Shown: piece after piece, positions 52,757 to 64,000 of the stretch
How the letters are laid out: each line of letters opens with the position of its first letter
How positions within the stretch are numbered: position 1 is the first letter of the stretch
Assembly: GCA_036877525.1 (NCBI GenBank)
Contig: JAZGTH010000002.1
Location: 2,216,001-2,280,000, forward strand
From: Chromobotia macracanthus
Taxonomy: Eukaryota > Chordata > Actinopteri > Cypriniformes > Botiidae
DNA length: 64,000 nt
Reading direction: 5' to 3'
Notes under the pieces: generated by a model
The model's input: only the letters and a program-made list of their open reading frames with translations
Told to the model about the DNA's origin: nothing
Databases searched by the model: none
Position numbers and translations under genes: made by a program

Positions 52757-53000
52757 TATAGCTGCAAGCAGCGATGAGGGGCCCAAACACTACAACACTA
52801 TTGCCACATGGTGCATCTTAGAAAACAATGAATTGTGGTCACGTGCATTTATTTCCAAAAATAATTTGCGACTATTTTAAAGTTTGTTTTAGGTAAGTGA
52901 CACACTTGCTGCCAATTGGTGTCGCTATGGCTATGATAGCGTCACCAACGTCCCTAGGCCTGCTACTGACACCACTGGGCCATCTAAACAAGGTATGCAT
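52757..53000. repeat. 'gggccc...gctgcttgcagct' family fragment
   Basis: agctgcaagcagcgatgagg then ggcccaaac is the reverse complement of the end at about 30240-30270. Right boundary unclear. Confidence 0.6.
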
Positions 53001-53870
53001 TGTTTGAAAAATAATTAAGATTAAACACAAAATGCTGGGACACAAGGTCCATAGTTTTAAATAGGCTTAGACCTGTGCCATCCTAAGCCCTACAACCTAA
53101 TATCCCAATAACAACTACCACATCACTGTGAATATTTAAATATAACACATAATTTTACCACTGTATTTACTTTTTCTAAGTTTTTGAGGACTACATATGA
53201 TTACCCATTTGAAAGCCAATGAACACATCCTTGTAGTTTTCCTAATTGTGGTAGTTCTATATTAAGTTTGATCTGTCTCTGCACAGCATAAACTTTTCCA
53301 AAGATATGTTGTTTGTTTAGGAAAGTAGACTAGTCTAAATACATTATTTATTTATATTTATTAATATATTTTTATTATTATTTATTATATTTAATGAATT
53401 TGTCCGAAAGTTATTTTTATCTCGTTTAAAAGGCAGACAGAGACAACTGGATTAGGCTCTTCTAAACATAATAGAGGAGGATTTGCAGCTCTTCACCGTT
53501 GTGGGATGAGGGTTTCAGGGCCTTTTTGAATGAGTTTGATTTTGGAAGGTGCTTAAAATGATGGTTACAGAAATGTACAACAACACCAAGGAGAAGACAA
53601 CTGAGGACATACAAAAGGAATAATGTGTTAGCCTTGCGGCAGACACGTGGTCCTCCATTAATATGCACCGATACCTTGGTGTTAATTGCCACTACATAAC
53701 ACCAGGGGCTAAGATGGCAACTGTTATACTGTGTGTAAGGCCTGTTTCACATCGCATGCGTATCCAGTGTTTATGCGCTGCGTATGCAGTGCCTATTTTT
53801 CAGCGCCCACGTTAATAGATCAAAGCTTTCACACTGCATACAGATGTGACACATACGGTCTGTTCCAGGA

Positions 53871-53917
53871 GCGGTGTGGTGCAGCAGTGCAGCGGTGTGG
53901 TGCAGCAGTGCAGCGGT
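53871..53917 (+). repeat. 21-bp tandem repeat, 2.2 copies
   Basis: gcggtgtggtgcagcagtgca at 53871 and 53892, then gcggt. Confidence 0.92.
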
Positions 53918-53929
53918 TGTTCCCCTTCA

Positions 53930-54262
53930 GTCAGTCACGTTCAACGTTACGTCAACGTACTGACGTATGGGGTCTCGCTTGGGAGCCCTATCACCTTCGA
54001 GTAGTAGGAAACGCGCCAATGAACATCGGCCCGAGAGGACAGAGCCAATGAGCATTGGGCCAAAGGATTTGCGTGTCGAGGCGCGCCCACCCGGAAGCGG
54101 GTATAAAGTCGGCCGCAACTCACTTTCATTCAGATTGTGCTGAGGAGTCGAGATGTGTCCGGCCCAATCAGCGGTGAATCGGGTTTGCGACAAGGGGACG
54201 TAACGTCTCCGTTCCCTCCTTCAGGGAACGAGGGTTACATACGTAACCAAGACGTTTTGGCA
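53930..54262. mobile_element. DIRS-type terminal region
   Basis: GC-richer than its surroundings. Contains ccttcagggaacgagg then ttacatacgtaaccaagacg, the boundary motif of fish DIRS ends, and ggtataaagtcgg. A related end closes the element at about 58090-58130. It may be the left end of that element, later separated, or a solo remnant. Confidence 0.6.
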
Positions 54263-54515
54263 GTACAGAAACAACCGCTGTATTAGTAGTACAGAGCACA
54301 TCTGAATAGTGGACATAATGCATGACACAACTAACACATCTAATTATCGAGGTAGAACAACAAAAAGTTCTTTATAATCCGCGTGATGTCATGTATAAAG
54401 ACTTGCAAGCTAAGGAAAAGGCATGGGAGGCAGTTTTAGTGACAAGATGTTGATATGCACCAAATTCTCTCCTGCACTGGTTATGGGGGTAAATACGAAG
54501 TCTTCATCTTTTCTA

Positions 54516-55150
54516 TCAATTCAATTTTATTTATATAGCACTTTTTTACAACGTTACATTGCTTCAAAGCAGCTTTACATTTAATAAAAAGAATTATAAT
54601 AAAGAACAGAACAAATGTCAGACATGTTCAACAAATGGTATTATTGCAAATAATTTGTGAGATAAGACTAATATTAAGACTAATTAGGCATACTAGCTTA
54701 AAAAAGTGGGGGACTGATAAAACTACAAAATCATTAAGCAAGATATGCTGTTCCAGCTAACATGGAGATGGAATTAAAAAAGTTAACATCTTATGGGACA
54801 GGGGTATAAGGGATTTGCAATAGTACCATAAAATCCACACAACACAAAGTAAAATGCATACATACAATATATACAATAGAAATACCTGACAATGACACAA
54901 TGAAAGAGAATGGGAGACAATTTGAGACAAAGGAGTAGCGAAATAGAAGAGTCTTTTGGACTATAATTATTAATTATAATATCACTAGAAGCAATATTAA
55001 CAATTTACAAAGTTAGATGTCAGCAGTCTACCAGTAAGCAAGCCAACGGGTCGACAGTGGCAAGGAACCAAAACTCCATGGTGTATAGCTGGAGAAAAAA
55101 CTTTGGGAGAAACCAGGCCCAACTGGGAGGGCCAGTTCTCCTCTGGCACG
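54516..55150 (+). repeat. dispersed fish repeat
   Basis: Begins aattttatttatatagcac and includes gcttcaaagcagctttac; near its end are ggagaaaccaggccc and gagggccagttctcctctgg. These phrases recur widely in fish DNA. No coding capacity. Confidence 0.55.
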
Positions 55151-55859
55151 TTAAAGCTCCAATTTGTAACTTTCTTGAATAGATTTTACCAGAAATGAGA
55201 AGGGTGACTGAAGTTTAAATTCAATCAAATGCAATCCTAAATGCAAAGAAGATTGTAAGAAATAATCAGTGGAATAAGAAAAGTTAAGTCTATAAACCAA
55301 TAATATTAATTATTATTGTTTTAAATAATAATACTTAATAGGCTTAGGGTGTACAAGGTTGTGAAATAATAAGCTAGAAAAATTTAAACAAAATACAAGG
55401 GAGTAAAGAAGGAAGAGACTGACTGAAACTGACTGTAGAGTTGCTATGACTACGAGTGTAATTTGCTCTAGCTGGTCTTAGAGCTGATTAAACAAATTAA
55501 GATTTATGAAAAACAACAGGTTTTCTTCGCTGTTGCATATTAATTATAATCAAGATTTGTAATCTTGATTATAATTAATATAATCTCCCATTTAAATAGC
55601 AATCATCTAACGACTTGCAGTATCTTACTATCCACTCACGGGACGAGTGACAGAGCACACATTAGTTAGCTACTCTAATGGTTACTTCCGGGGAGTGAGA
55701 GCATAGCTGAGAGGCCCTGGAACTTGCAGTGCCATCAGTCTAGCTCCAGTTAAAATAAAGGCCTTACAAGATGAGGGAGGACCATTCTCGCTCTATATTC
55801 TTTGCACTAACCGAGGGTTTCTTCGCAGACACTACACATTTAAACTAATCCAGTTCTCT

Positions 55860-56093
55860 GTGCCATCCCCAATCTGTCAGTGGATCACCAGCTTCCTGAC
55901 AGATAGGCAACAGCTAGTGAGACTGGGGAAACTCACATCCAGTCCCTCACTACCAGCACTGGCACCCCCCAGGGTTGTGTGCTCTCCACTGCTCCTCTCC
56001 ATGTACACAAACAACTGCACTACTATGAAAAAGCTCTCTGTCAAGCTTCTGAAATTTGCAGACAATACCACAGTCATTTGCCTCATTAAGGAT
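55860..56093 (+). pseudogene. LINE reverse transcriptase fragment
   Basis: ICQWITSFLTDRQQLVRLG, then PLLLSMYTNNC and SVKLLKFADNTTVICLI, are palm motifs of a non-LTR retrotransposon RT. FADN replaces the catalytic F-A-D-D, so it is inactive. It stops abruptly where DIRS sequence begins. Confidence 0.8.
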
Positions 56094-58130
56094 GGCTTTG
56101 GCCCCTCGCACATTTACAAAGTGCATAAATGCCACTCTTTCTCCTCTCAGAGAGAGTGGTATTTGTGTGCTGAATTATCTGGAAGATTGGTTGGATCCTG
56201 ACCCATTCGCGGGATGTGCTCATCAGCCACTTAAGCCTGGTTATTTGCCATCTTCAGACCCTGGGGCTCAGAATAAACATGTGAAAGAGCATGTTGCTCC
56301 CAAGCCAGTCTATAACATATCTGGGTGTGCGTTTAGACTCAGTAACTATGCGAGCCTGCCTGCCTACGGAGCGTAGACCAACCTTACTGTCTGCCATTGG
56401 GGTTGAAAACCTGACGAAAAGTGGTTACAACAGATGCATCGACCATGGGCCAAGAACCAGCCTGTATGCATTTCCTCCGGTAAAGATTTTGTCTATGGTG
56501 TTATGCAAAATCAGAGAGGAGAGAGCATCTGTGACCCTGGTCGCCCCGAACTGGCCGGACCAGCCCTGGTTTCCCTACCTGACAGGGCTGCTGATGGCCT
56601 CCCCTTGGCCGATCCCCTTAAGGAGGGACCTGCTCTCTCAGGCCAGCGACTCAATATGGTATCCCAGCCTGGAGCTATGAAATCTACATGTTTGGCTAGC
56701 TCAGAGGGGGGCAGTGATTCAGAGTGCTCTGTTGCGTTGTGTGCTTGACACACTCACTGAGTGCGCCTTCTACCAGCCATCTATATGCACTGAAGTGGGC
56801 GCTTTTTTGTCAGATGGTCTAAGGATCATAATTCTGACCCAGAGCCCTGTCCTGTGTCTGGCGTTCTGGCTTTTCTGCAGCACAGATTGGACGTGGCAGC
56901 TCAATGTCCATGTTAAAGGTTTATGTGGCCCCTATAGCCTCCTCTCATTCCCCTATTACTGGGCAATCAGTTGGTAGGCATGAAATGGTGGTCAGGTTTT
57001 TGAGGGGCGCGAGATGGCTGCATCCTCCCTGCCCTCCCTCTGTGCCATCATGAGATTTGGCATTAGTGCTAAAGGTGTTAGTTAAACCCCCTTTTAATGA
57101 GCTCTCGTTTAAAGCTGCTCTGCTTCTCACTCTGGCTTCTTCCAAACGTATGAGCGCTCTCAGTGAGTGCATGCAGTTTGAGCCGAAGACTGTAGTGTAA
57201 CACTAAGGCCTAAAGCAGCAGTATGTACCGAAGTCGCTGTCGATACTGTTCAAGTTATTAATATTTCAGCATTTTTATGGGTTAGCTTCAGATGACGCTG
57301 GCTCTCAATGTGCATTGTGTCCCGTTAGAGCCGTGCATATTTACATTGATCATTCTGGTCCATTTCGGCAGTCAGACCAGCTGTTTGTGCGCTACGGCTA
57401 TCACGCTGGGTGGCGGAGAGGCGATCTCTTTGGCTAATACGAGCCAAGGGAGGGACCTTGGCCCTTTTAACATAAAAGCTCATTCTGCTAGGGCTATAGC
57501 GTCTTCATGGGCTTGGTATAGAGGGGCTGGTCTTCACAGAACACTTTGCCAGATTCTATCATTTGGATGTATCACCCTCCCGAGTGCTTTTGGTGAGTGA
57601 AAATCTCCCTTCTACCTCTATTGCTTAGATGTGTTAGGCTGTCGGATCTAGGTTGTTTGGATAGTGAGGGGAGGGTGGCGGCTGTCACCGTTTTTACTTG
57701 TTTATTGTTCACCTGCTGTAGTCTTATTTTATCACAGTTTGTTCCCACAAACATTAGAAGCATCTGCTTTCTATGTTATTCTTTATGTTTTTGCATGTCT
57801 CTATTCCTCTGTCTGCTGCCCTGTTTCGGCGCAGAGTCCAGGTGTGCTCAGGATGATTGATTAGAAATGCTAATGTTGTTCGACCTGTGAGTCTGTCGCT
57901 GATTGGTCCTCATCCTCCTAGGTGGAGTTCTAGTGGCCATTGGTGGTTTGGGGATTGTTCTTTTGTTCCTGTATACATGGCACTAGTTTTATTTAGCTCC
58001 ACTATAGCCGAGCTGATCTGTTCGCGGTCATGGTGTGATTGTACAAAGTTACCCAAAGCATCAGCTACTGATGCAATGTCTCGTTCCCGTCTCTCAGGGA
58101 ACCAAGATTATGATAGTAACCGGAAACAGT
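56094..58130 (+). mobile_element. second DIRS-like element, internally deleted
   Basis: Begins inside RT (LAPRTFTKCINATLSPLRES, LNYLEDWL), continues to YLGVRLDSVTMRACLPTE and TTDAS (first RNase H motif), then jumps at about 56450 to LYAFPPVKILSMVL, so most of RNase H is gone. Recombinase parts follow (LTLASSKRMSALSEC near 57125, AHSARAIASSWAW near 57480). The end (cgttcccgtctctcagggaac, near 58085) is a DIRS terminus. Frames are broken throughout. Confidence 0.75.
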
Positions 58131-58739
58131 AATAAAACCAGAACTTATGACAATACAATAGAACCAAAATTCAAATAAATAAACAATGCTTGGTGTTTCT
58201 CATGTAGGTCTAACAGCTGTAGACCTACTAAGCACTCAGCAGTTGAGTAAATTAGTCTAAACTAGTCAAATAAAACACTGCAGAATCTTCACTGGTCAGT
58301 ACTGGTCAGTTTTAATTACTGTTTTAAATGAATGTGCCTACTGTTGTGCCTATAACAATTAGTTATTCTTCACCCAATGTTTGATATAAGGTGAAATTAA
58401 ATAGGATAAATTGTTAATTCTGTATAATTGTATACTTTTTTTAGAAGACTTACCCACTATTGTATTGATGTCTCACCTGTCCCTCCAGATCCTACTGAAC
58501 TTTTACAGCTACACTATCCTAACAAACAGCATCACAGTGTGGTATCCACAGACTGTTCACTCTCTTATCTGGGAGACGTTATAGGAGTCTTTGCTGTTGC
58601 ATCAGCAGACTCAGGGCCAGTTTCTTTATCTTAACTATTGACCTACTGAATTCAGGTGCTTAATAACATCTCTATTCTGACCACTTAATATTTACTTAAA
58701 ATATTATTAAGTAAATAATAATAATCCTTTCCAAATGGC

Positions 58740-58966
58740 AGTCTTTGCTCATTCAATCAGCACGTGCAGTGTTAAAATGCCCCCTACTGGTAAAACTGCG
58801 TCAAACATAAAATGCGCAGGAAGCAAACTGTCAAGAACTACGGGATGCTTGTTACCATATTAGATAGTCCTTAATCTAAATAATCGCAGATCTTGCGATT
58901 TAAAAATTGTGCCCTTTCACATCGCGATTTCGGGTTTCAAACGATTAACCGTGCAAGCCTAATTAT
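58740..58966 (+). repeat. dispersed repeat A, third copy
   Basis: Most complete copy: gctcattcaatcagcacgtg to acgattaaccgtgcaagcct. Same family as 32308-32512 and 44150-44345. Confidence 0.75.
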
Positions 58967-60204
58967 AGCCAAATACCAATTTAAAACATTAATGGGCAAA
59001 CAAGCCAAACATAGTCTTATAGATCATCAAAGGCATGAGCTATCCGCAATATCTTTGACTGTCGATCTCTGATCTCATTGGCACAGATAATCCAAATTCT
59101 TATATATATATATATAGTAAAGTCCCAGAAGGTCAGAGTGTTTCATCTTTTATAAACTGTTTAAATATTAGTGTTCGGTGAACTCTGTGAAGTGAGACTG
59201 TAGTTTACAACATGAGTTTAGAAAAGCTTAGCCTAATTATGGGATATAAATATCTATCTGTCTGTCTGTTTGTATGCACTTTCTGTTTGTTTCGGCATTA
59301 CTGGTGGGCTGTCAGCTGTGAAAATGTTGGTCATCAGGTGGAATTTAATTTTGCTGAGGAGGAACATTGAGGAACGCAACAATGCTTGGCTGTTCTCATC
59401 TAGATTATAAACAAAGTATTACAATATAGATGCTGTTAAACTACCTCAGAAGATAGAATACTGCCACACCAAGTGACAATTCACCAGAAAATTTCCAGTT
59501 AGCTTAAATTATATACAGATGTTCGTAAGAATATTCCATGCACTTAGTCAATTGCTTTATGCAATATACACTAGACGCTAACTGCGTTTCTTTGGTCCTG
59601 TAAAGCTGAATCTAATCTAATGACCCTCAAAAGAACCACATCATTAAATGGTAAATATTTTCCAGTGTGTAAGATTCAAAATTTTACACCATCAAATAAT
59701 AATTTAAATAATTTTCTTTTTTTAAATACTACTATTTGTAAAATATTCTTTAACTGAAGGATACGATTGTGAGTTACAGTTATATGAATATTCGTGTGCC
59801 AGTTTGTAACTAGATAGGATACTTTGTAATGGGTGTGAATTGTATTTTCTGTACTTCAGGTCTGCTGTTTTTTCTGTGAGACCCAGTTGAAGATATAAAT
59901 AAATTGCAGATGTTGCCCTTAATCTGTATCAGCCTGACAGACAGTAATTCTAGTTACACCAACGTTACACCAGAACAGACTCATAGTATGGATGGCTGTC
60001 AACTAAAGTGTTCTCTGCAGAATAAAATACATTCAAATATAACTCTGGGACAGACAACAGAATATTGCATGAGGAAAGAACTCACTTGACTTCAAAAATA
60101 TGTTAAATGCCAAAAAAAAAAAAATATATATTTTTCTGTTCTGTTTTTTCCCCAAAGGGAACTATTTCTTTACAGAATTTCTGTGTAAGGTAGTTAAAAA
60201 ATCC

Positions 60205-60270
60205 TGCCATTTAACATTCATGTTGTTCCAAACCTGCATGAATACCTTTTGTGGAACAAAATGACAGTAT
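60205..60270 (+). repeat. TTAA-type MITE fragment
   Basis: attcatgttgttccaaacct then cttttgtggaacaaaatgac; aaagggaactatttc at 60154 may be its outer end. Confidence 0.55.
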
Positions 60271-60539
60271 ATATATTATGACAACTTTTTTTTTCAATTT
60301 TTTGTCTAAAATGCCTGTTTAAAGTTGTAAGTTTAAAACTAATAGTAACCTATAATTGTATTGTTTAGTGGGAAGGCTTTTTTTTAGTTTGGCTGTTTAG
60401 TCCTGAGATTACTAAAGAAAACAATACTCTAGAAATGTAAGTGTTTGTGAATGAATTTTATAAATAAACAGAAGTTGATAATGTGTTGATTGTATGACGT
60501 TGTGTAACCGAACCAGAAATCAGCATTGATTCAACGTAA

Positions 60540-61110
60540 GTTGAATTGTCTGTGAATCAAAAGAGCCAACTCCCATGTCTCTATGATGTTCTGGTGCTGA
60601 GATATAGCTAATTCATGTTGATTTCTAGGGTGCTCTTAATGGTTGCTAGGGCATGGCTGGACAGTTTACATGATGATAACTAAAGCTTGAGTCAAAAGAG
60701 GCCACCCACTTGTCTCTATGATGTTCTGATGCCTCCTATTAATTTCAGTGGAAGTCAATAGGGGGGTTGCCAGGGCGTGGCTATGATGCTGTAATGTCAC
60801 CATGTGTTGCTGCTTTCAGAGCGATATAAGCCCACCCCCAAGTCTCTACGACATTCTGATGCGGAGCTATGCCAATTGCTATAGTCAATGTTAAGGCTTT
60901 GGAATTTTTCGCCCAGTTTTTCGTACGCCAAAAAAACATTATACACCCCATAACTTTTAAAAGTGACAGTACAAACCGGTCGATTTGACCCCTCATCCAT
61001 GGGTCTGTCACAAACAGTGAGGGATGAGTTACATACCTAAGTTTCATCCAGAAAAGAAATATGCAGGAGAAAAATAGTGAAGCTTTGCTTCGCAAGCACC
61101 ACTAATGACA
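60540..61110. repeat. dispersed repeat D, upstream of prickle3
   Basis: Contains repeated phrases (gtctctatgatgttctg twice, cagggcgtggc) and ends gctttgcttcgcaagcacca. A partial inverted copy lies at 63763-63940. No convincing coding sequence. Confidence 0.6.
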
Positions 61111-61543
61111 TGCAACAAACAATGAACTCAGTACATATAATTTTAATACATCGTTATGTAGAAAACCACGGATAAGGAAAGAAAGAAAATTCTACAGTAA
61201 ATAAACGATACCTTCACAGCCACCGGTGCTTGAGATCAATTTCCTTTTCATTCCACACACAGATAATAATGGAAGCAGAAGCAGACTTGGAGAGTAAGAA
61301 GCACGGCACGGGGGTGGTCCTTTAATACACTACAGTTCAGATACTCGTCCTGTAGGTGTAGCCCGTCCCATTCTTATTACTCTAGAACAACTTCTGCTGG
61401 AGTTGCTCCTAGTCCGGAGATCTTAGATCTAGGCCAAAGGGGAGAGAAAAACGTTACGTTAGGTTGAATAAACCTTCAGAAACATTGACTGGATCATGAA
61501 AGCACTTGTGTGATTCCACCCACGAGAAATTACAGCTACCGAC

Positions 61544-61585
61544 ATGTTCGCTGGAGTAGCAAGAAAGCGACGTTCAACTCGCTCG
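61544..61585 (+). CDS. prickle3: prickle3 first coding exon, probable
   Basis: 42 nt, 14 codons, MFAGVARKRRSTRS, followed by a good donor gtaagt. Human PRICKLE3 begins MFARGSRRRRSGRA as I recall it, and PRICKLE3 lies next to SYP in the same order and orientation in mammals. The PET and LIM exons would lie beyond 64000. Prickle proteins act in planar cell polarity. The call rests on 14 residues plus neighbourhood, so another gene starting with a short basic exon is possible. Confidence 0.6.
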
Positions 61586-64000
61586 GTAAGTCGCTCATGC
61601 TTCGTGGCATCTCGTTTTAAACAACCTTAAGCCGTTTGTAACCTCTTATGTGCATGTCCTTGGTGACTTTAACGACCCGTCATGGTTTTTCGGTTTTTAT
61701 CTAGCCGTGCGACGTTGATGACCGAAAGCTACTTTTGTTTGACTTTTACCTGCGAGAATGTTTGGCGTTCCAAAATTAAAGCAAGTAAAATTGCAGATAC
61801 AATCTGACTTTTATTTTTAATATGTATGAACAATGGTTTGTTGTCGGAAATGTATACTTATGATTTGTTATTTAGCTTTAGTCGTTAATAAAACGTTTTC
61901 TCCGATTCTTTTAATGATTGCATTGGGGTGGTGAGCCACTTATTTGTGCTTACGTCACAGTTACCTGTGCAGGTTACGCCATTGGGTCTATTATGGTTAG
62001 AAATAAATGCTTTAGTATTATTGTTATATCAGTGTGTTACGTTGAATGCACTTAGAAATACTTAAAAATAATGTACAGCTTTTTTCAAATTAGCAATATG
62101 TGTTTATGCACATGTTTATAATGTATGCACAGTTTATGGTTCAGATTATGTCAAAAGACTTTCCTTCTGGAATTATAAAAGATTTAGCATATAGCAAATT
62201 TGGAAAATATCTATAATATTACATATAACAAAATTTGTTTGACTTTAAAGTCAAACACATTTTCTTCATAATATTACGTCTTACTCATAGTATCAAGGTT
62301 ATAGCTAAACTGCACAACTGATATTGCTGTTTTTTTTATATTTTCCTGGAGAAATGGCTTTCCATTGAGGAAATGTTCCTCAAATGCCTGGGAAGTGGTG
62401 TCAAAGAAGCAAGTAGGTATAGAATAAACACAATTAAAAAATCTGAACATGCTTATGTCCATTGAGAATTTGGACTGGATGAGATTTATGTTTGAAAGTC
62501 CTTAACGTAATGTTTGAAAGGATTAGAATACAACAGGAAACTCTTTGTTTCCACAAACTGCTATCCTATGAAAATTTTGACTGTGTGATGCATATGTGCA
62601 CCCAATACTGAAACATTGCACAGAGGTAGCTGGACTTAACTGTGAAATAATCTATTTTTACAGTTATGTGTATTATAAGAAAGTGGTTTGATCTATACTT
62701 ACCTATACTTATCTATACATGAATACCTTTTGTCATTTGGCCAGTACTTGTATAAAACAATCATCTGTGTGCTGTACTTATTACTATAAAGAACATTTTC
62801 AGGATACACTCTTCTGTATTCTTGCTGATTGAGCATAAGGAAACAATGATTGTAGGCCTCATAAAACGCTTTACTTTTTTGAGCGTTTGACCTCTTGTAA
62901 CTGTTGTTATGGTAACAATCAAGAGGAAATTTCCCTCAAGGGTGTGGACAGGAAGGCACCCCGAGGTCATCCTGTCTCACCATTAGAGAGACAATGATTA
63001 TTCAGACACCACAGTTTCTGTATAGGCCTTCAGGTTACAGTATGTTTCTGACATTGTACCTATACCTTTTGTATGGGAAGAAATCACAGTAATCCTCTTG
63101 CGCAATATTCTTTCAGCTGACTCTCCTCATGTGATCTTGCAACAAATCATTTTCATGTCTTTGTAAAAAATATTTTTGCTATATTTAAAAACCTTTGCTA
63201 TATTTTCTTTTACATTACACACTATAATTGCCCACAAAACCTTTGGTATTTTCCCTGCTTTTTTTACTTTTACTATTATTTAGTATTTTTGTTGCGTTTG
63301 TTACTATCATGATTTTTTTCTATGGAAATGTCAAGGTCTAACACGAGAACAAGAACAATAACTGTAATGATATCTATATTGTCTCCATATCAATGCTCGA
63401 TAATGTTATGTTTATTCTAACCTTAATTATGCAAGGCCTTTAAAGTTTAATGGATTTTGATTGGCTGTCATAGTTTCATCATGTCAACTGGAAAAAAAAT
63501 GTGCTGAAGGTGATCCTAAGGATATTCTTCCTCAGTATTGTTATGGTGTGGACTTCGCTCCTAGCTTAAATTTAGAAATTTTTTAAAAACTTTATAATTA
63601 TTGTCCTTGGCATGAATGGGTCTTTATTTTCAGTGCTTTTGTTACTTCATTTGTTTACCTTACTCCTTTCACTTTTACATGGACTTTTTGCATAACCTTT
63701 TTTTGTTTTTTTGCTTGCATTATTTTTGTACATCCGTTACCTTCCTTAATTTCTTTTATTAGTGGTGCTTGCGAAGTAAATCATCACTTTTATTCTCCTG
63801 CATACTTATCCTGTTTCTTCTTTTTCTAGACAAAACTTACATAACGGTGCGAGTTATGTACAAAACGGTACATAACTCGTACCACACAGTTTGTCGTAGA
63901 CCAATGAATGAGGTGTCAAATCGACTGGCTTATTGAGGAGAGATGTGCTATGACCTTTATAAGCAATTGAGTGTAAACAATTGGGCAAAAAATTCTGTAG
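61586..64000 (+). other. probable prickle3 intron 1
   Basis: AT-rich DNA without recognisable exons. An inverted copy of the repeat at 60990-61110 occupies about 63763-63940. Confidence 0.5.
63763..63940. repeat. dispersed repeat D, inverted copy
   Basis: tggtgcttgcgaagtaaatc, ttattctcctgcatac and gaggtgtcaaatcgac match 60990-61095 in reverse complement. Confidence 0.7.

Noticed and set aside
1..64000. A new multigene defence or biosynthetic system
   Set aside because: All supported coding exons belong to four known vertebrate families or to transposons, and nothing links them functionally.

Overview
This is a vertebrate nuclear window, most likely a cypriniform (carp- or minnow-like) teleost. 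The genes are split into many short exons with GT-AG splice sites, the proteins match vertebrate families closely, intergenic DNA is AT-rich, and the repeats are of fish type: DIRS-like tyrosine-recombinase retrotransposons, Tc1-like and other DNA transposons, TTAA-type MITEs and tRNA-derived SINEs. There are no operons, CRISPR arrays or other prokaryotic features.

Layout. (1) 1-13850, + strand: the 3' end of antxr1, with four coding exons for most of the cytoplasmic tail and a proline-rich C-terminus. A DIRS-like retrotransposon (about 2990-6272) sits in one intron. (2) 13850-16123: a long non-autonomous repeat between the convergent genes. (3) 17634-35057, - strand: complete gfpt1, 19 coding exons summing to 2046 nt (681 aa plus stop), with transposon copies in its introns. 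(4) 35058-39580: the divergent gfpt1/syp intergenic region, with a 95-bp tandem array and a SINE tail close to the syp start codon. (5) 39581-47732, + strand: complete syp (synaptophysin), 7 coding exons, 298 aa, with a probable extra intron in its 3' UTR. (6) 47930-61300: repeat-rich DNA holding DNA transposons, a DIRS terminal region, a LINE fragment and a second, deleted DIRS copy. (7) 61544-61585, + strand: first coding exon of a probable prickle3, which continues past the window.

The genes do not form a pathway. ANTXR1 is an adhesion and collagen receptor that is also used by anthrax toxin, GFPT1 is the entry enzyme of the hexosamine pathway, synaptophysin is a synaptic-vesicle membrane protein, and Prickle is a planar-polarity protein. 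From memory, antxr1-gfpt1 matches human 2p13 and syp-prickle3 matches human Xp11.23, so the window spans the junction of two human synteny blocks.

I found no undescribed multigene system. The points most worth a second look are: absence of two known regulatory phosphoserines in Gfpt1 (human Ser205 and Ser243 positions), a GC-AG intron in gfpt1, a (GT)23 tract where an antxr1 polypyrimidine tract should be, mobile DNA against the syp promoter, a long near-identical inverted repeat in a gfpt1 intron, and a LINE/DIRS chimera. Homologue comparisons are from memory; no database search was run.
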